Shown here in pieces: positions 5,703 through 8,125 of a stretch of 8,125 nucleotides of DNA (within the stretch, counting starts at the first letter, position 1; every line of letters starts with the position of its first letter). The DNA is from Thermoanaerobacterales bacterium UBA4880 (GTDB lineage: Bacteria; Bacillota; Thermoanaerobacteria; Thermoanaerobacterales; UBA4877). The stretch covers positions 1 through 8,125 of the forward strand of contig DHDI01000020.1 in NCBI GenBank assembly GCA_002399285.1, in the 5' to 3' direction. Below the pieces are notes generated by a model, which did not search any database, had not been told where the DNA came from, and saw nothing but the letters and a program-made list of their open reading frames with translations. The translations under genes were made by a program, and so were the position numbers.

Positions 5703-5859
5703 TATCTATAAGAGTGATGATTCATACGAGGAAGTAGATATTGCAGGGGATCCCAAGGATTATGGTAGAAATGATCCTGCCCGGGAAACACAGTTTTTTG
5801 GATCACCGATTATAATATTACTGCTTCTTCTGCTGTTGTTTATGGACAGAAAGCTTTAG
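5692..5859 (+). CDS. Small acidic protein with C-terminal poly-Leu segment, 55 aa (small protein 5)
   Basis: No function recognised. Predicted start is TTG 5692, with AGGAGGG (5677-5683) 8 bases upstream inside the 3' end of gene 4; the two genes overlap by 11 bases, indicating translational coupling. The first 35 residues are strongly acidic and polar (SDDSYEEVD, GDPKDYGRND). Residues 40-50 are three Ile, seven Leu and Phe, followed by MDRKL at the end. The pattern suggests a tail-anchored or membrane-dipping peptide with a basic C-terminal cap. It shares the Leu-rich character but not the twin-segment layout of small proteins 1-3. No ATG alternative in this frame keeps the acidic region. 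Confidence 0.65.
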   Translation: MDCNIYKSDDSYEEVDIAGDPKDYGRNDPARETQFFGSPIIILLLLLLLFMDRKL

Positions 5860-5887
5860 GGATGGATGACATCCCTTTTATTATTTT
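5858..5887 (+). terminator. Intrinsic terminator of the small-gene cluster
   Basis: GGGATG (5859-5864) pairs with CATCCC (5870-5875) around GATGA, with A5858-T5876 extending it. TTTTATTATTTT follows. The stem overlaps the TAG stop of small protein 5, closing the cluster tightly. Confidence 0.85.
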
Positions 5888-5916
5888 GACAAACTAAGGA
5901 TTAATATTAATATAAT
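5886..5916 (+). promoter_or_regulatory. Possible second upstream promoter
   Basis: A perfect TTGACA (5886-5891) is followed after 19 bases by a perfect TATAAT (5911-5916), or after 16 bases by TAATAT (5908-5913). The perfect boxes with a long spacer make this plausible but uncertain. It would give a groES leader of about 160 bases. From 5917 to 5989 I see no gene and no clear structure. Confidence 0.4.
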
Positions 5917-5989
5917 AAGATATTGGCAGTAAACGAGAGGAATATGAAGTAAATAAGATGTAAATAGGTATGAACAACTATAATGCTAC

Positions 5990-6018
5990 TTGATATAAAA
6001 ACTTCCATTTTCTATTAT
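5990..6018 (+). promoter_or_regulatory. Sigma-A promoter of groESL
   Basis: TTGATA (5990-5995) and TATTAT (6013-6018) are 17 bases apart. The expected start near 6025 places CIRCE at the very beginning of the transcript, the normal arrangement for HrcA control. Confidence 0.8.
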
Positions 6019-6029
6019 ATATACTGTAA

Positions 6030-6056
6030 TTAGCACTCGAGCGATATGAGTGCTAA
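6030..6056. promoter_or_regulatory. CIRCE operator (HrcA binding site)
   Basis: TTAGCACTC-N9-GAGTGCTAA is a perfect match to the CIRCE consensus. The HrcA repressor, kept active by the GroEL-GroES chaperonin, binds it. Heat or unfolded protein titrates GroEL and relieves repression. It lies between the promoter and the groES ribosome binding site. Confidence 0.98.
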
Positions 6057-6080
6057 CAAAATTCTGAAGGAGGGATAAAT

Positions 6081-6365
6081 ATGAATATCAAACCACTTGG
6101 TGACAGGGTCGTAGTAAAACCATCAGAATCAGAGGAAGTTACAAAGAGTGGTATCGTTCTTCCGGAAACCGCAAAGGAGAAACCACAACAGGGTGAAGTA
6201 GTCTCCGCGGGCAGCGGAGAATATATTGACGGCAAAAAGATCGAACTTGAGGTGAAGGTCGGCGATAAGATTATATATTCAAAATACGCCGGAACAGAAA
6301 TTAAGTTGGATGGCAATGACTATCTCATATTGAGACAGAATGACATTTTGGGAATAATAGAATAA
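6081..6365 (+). CDS. groES: Co-chaperonin GroES
   Basis: Ten-kDa lid of the GroEL chaperonin; forms a heptameric cap that closes the folding chamber in the ATP-bound state; cytoplasmic. The 94-residue length is standard. It opens with the conserved [12 protein letters not shown], has the mobile loop around 16-34 with the GroEL-binding IVL tripeptide (25-27) and ends [11 protein letters not shown]. The ATG at 6081 follows AAGGAGGG (6067-6074) by 6 bases. It is first in a two-gene operon with groEL, 15 bases apart, and is controlled by the CIRCE element just upstream. Confidence 0.98.
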   Translation: MNIKPLGDRVVVKPSESEEVTKSGIVLPETAKEKPQQGEVVSAGSGEYIDGKKIELEVKVGDKIIYSKYAGTEIKLDGNDYLILRQNDILGIIE

Positions 6366-8006
<1,641 letters not shown>

Positions 8007-8019
8007 AAAGGTTATAAAG

Positions 8020-8046
8020 AGCAGGGAGAATATCCCTGCTTTTTTT
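8020..8046 (+). terminator. Intrinsic terminator of groESL
   Basis: AGCAGGGA (8020-8027) pairs perfectly with TCCCTGCT (8033-8040) around GAATA, followed by a T-run to 8046. Confidence 0.95.
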
Positions 8047-8054
8047 ATATTCTG

Positions 8055-8084
8055 TTGACAGGATATGTCGAAATCTGATATATT
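8055..8084 (+). promoter_or_regulatory. Promoter of an off-window downstream gene
   Basis: A perfect TTGACA (8055-8060), 18 bases, then TATATT (8079-8084) with an extended -10 TG (8076-8077). The start is expected near 8091. The downstream gene is not in the window. Confidence 0.7.
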
Positions 8085-8088
8085 GTAT

Positions 8089-8116
8089 TCAAACTTAATT
8101 TTAATCTCAAGTTTTG
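8089..8116 (+). repeat. Inverted repeat at the start of the downstream leader
   Basis: AAACTT (8091-8096) pairs with AAGTTT (8109-8114) across 12 bases, and flanking TC/GA extends it with a bulged T. It lies at the predicted 5' end of the next transcript, so it could be a leader stem or an operator; the window ends too soon to tell. Confidence 0.3.
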
Positions 8117-8125
8117 AAGTAAAAA

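Noticed and set aside
5621..5806. Minus-strand frame of 61 codons across small genes 4 and 5
   Set aside because: The + strand frames here have strong ribosome binding sites and fit the cluster; this one has no support.
5941..5996. Very short frames in the groES leader (2 and 7 codons)
   Set aside because: They are far too short to support, and the 7-codon one lacks a ribosome binding site.

Overview
The window looks like chromosomal housekeeping sequence from a spore-forming clostridial Firmicute. The supporting signs are an S-box (SAM-I) leader on metK, strong AGGAGGG-type ribosome binding sites, frequent ATA and AGA/AGG codons, TTG starts, compact hairpin-plus-T-run terminators and a perfect CIRCE operator on groESL. 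All supported genes are on the + strand. I cannot name a species.

Layout: (1) The 3' end of a tRNA, probably tRNA-Tyr, lies at 1-21 and is followed by a terminator. (2) A sigma-A promoter, a SAM-I riboswitch with a terminator/antiterminator platform, and metK (268-1455) follow, closed by a terminator. (3) A 180-base gap holds three phased TTATGCA repeats and a promoter for a glutamate dehydrogenase gene (1679-2926), which also has its own terminator. (4) A two-gene unit encodes an OGG1-type 8-oxoguanine DNA glycosylase (3052-3936) and an overlapping DUF554 membrane protein (3917-4591), then a terminator. (5) A cluster of five tiny genes (4736-5859) follows; three or four of them are below usual gene-calling length. 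Three are related proteins with twin short Leu/Ile-rich segments, one is a soluble helical protein, and one is an acidic protein with a C-terminal poly-Leu segment. (6) groES-groEL (6081-8006) are driven by a sigma-A promoter with CIRCE at the transcription start. A terminator and the promoter of an off-window gene end the window.

Most of the genes are textbook families whose regulation can be read directly: SAM feedback on metK and HrcA repression of groESL. The part least explained by known biology is the small-protein cluster. Two promoter-like elements of the form TAACA-N16-CATA, the second a perfect match to the sigma-K pattern AC-N17-CATANNNTA, precede its first two genes. I infer a late-sporulation, mother-cell or spore-envelope role for this cluster. 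That is a hypothesis, not something the sequence proves.
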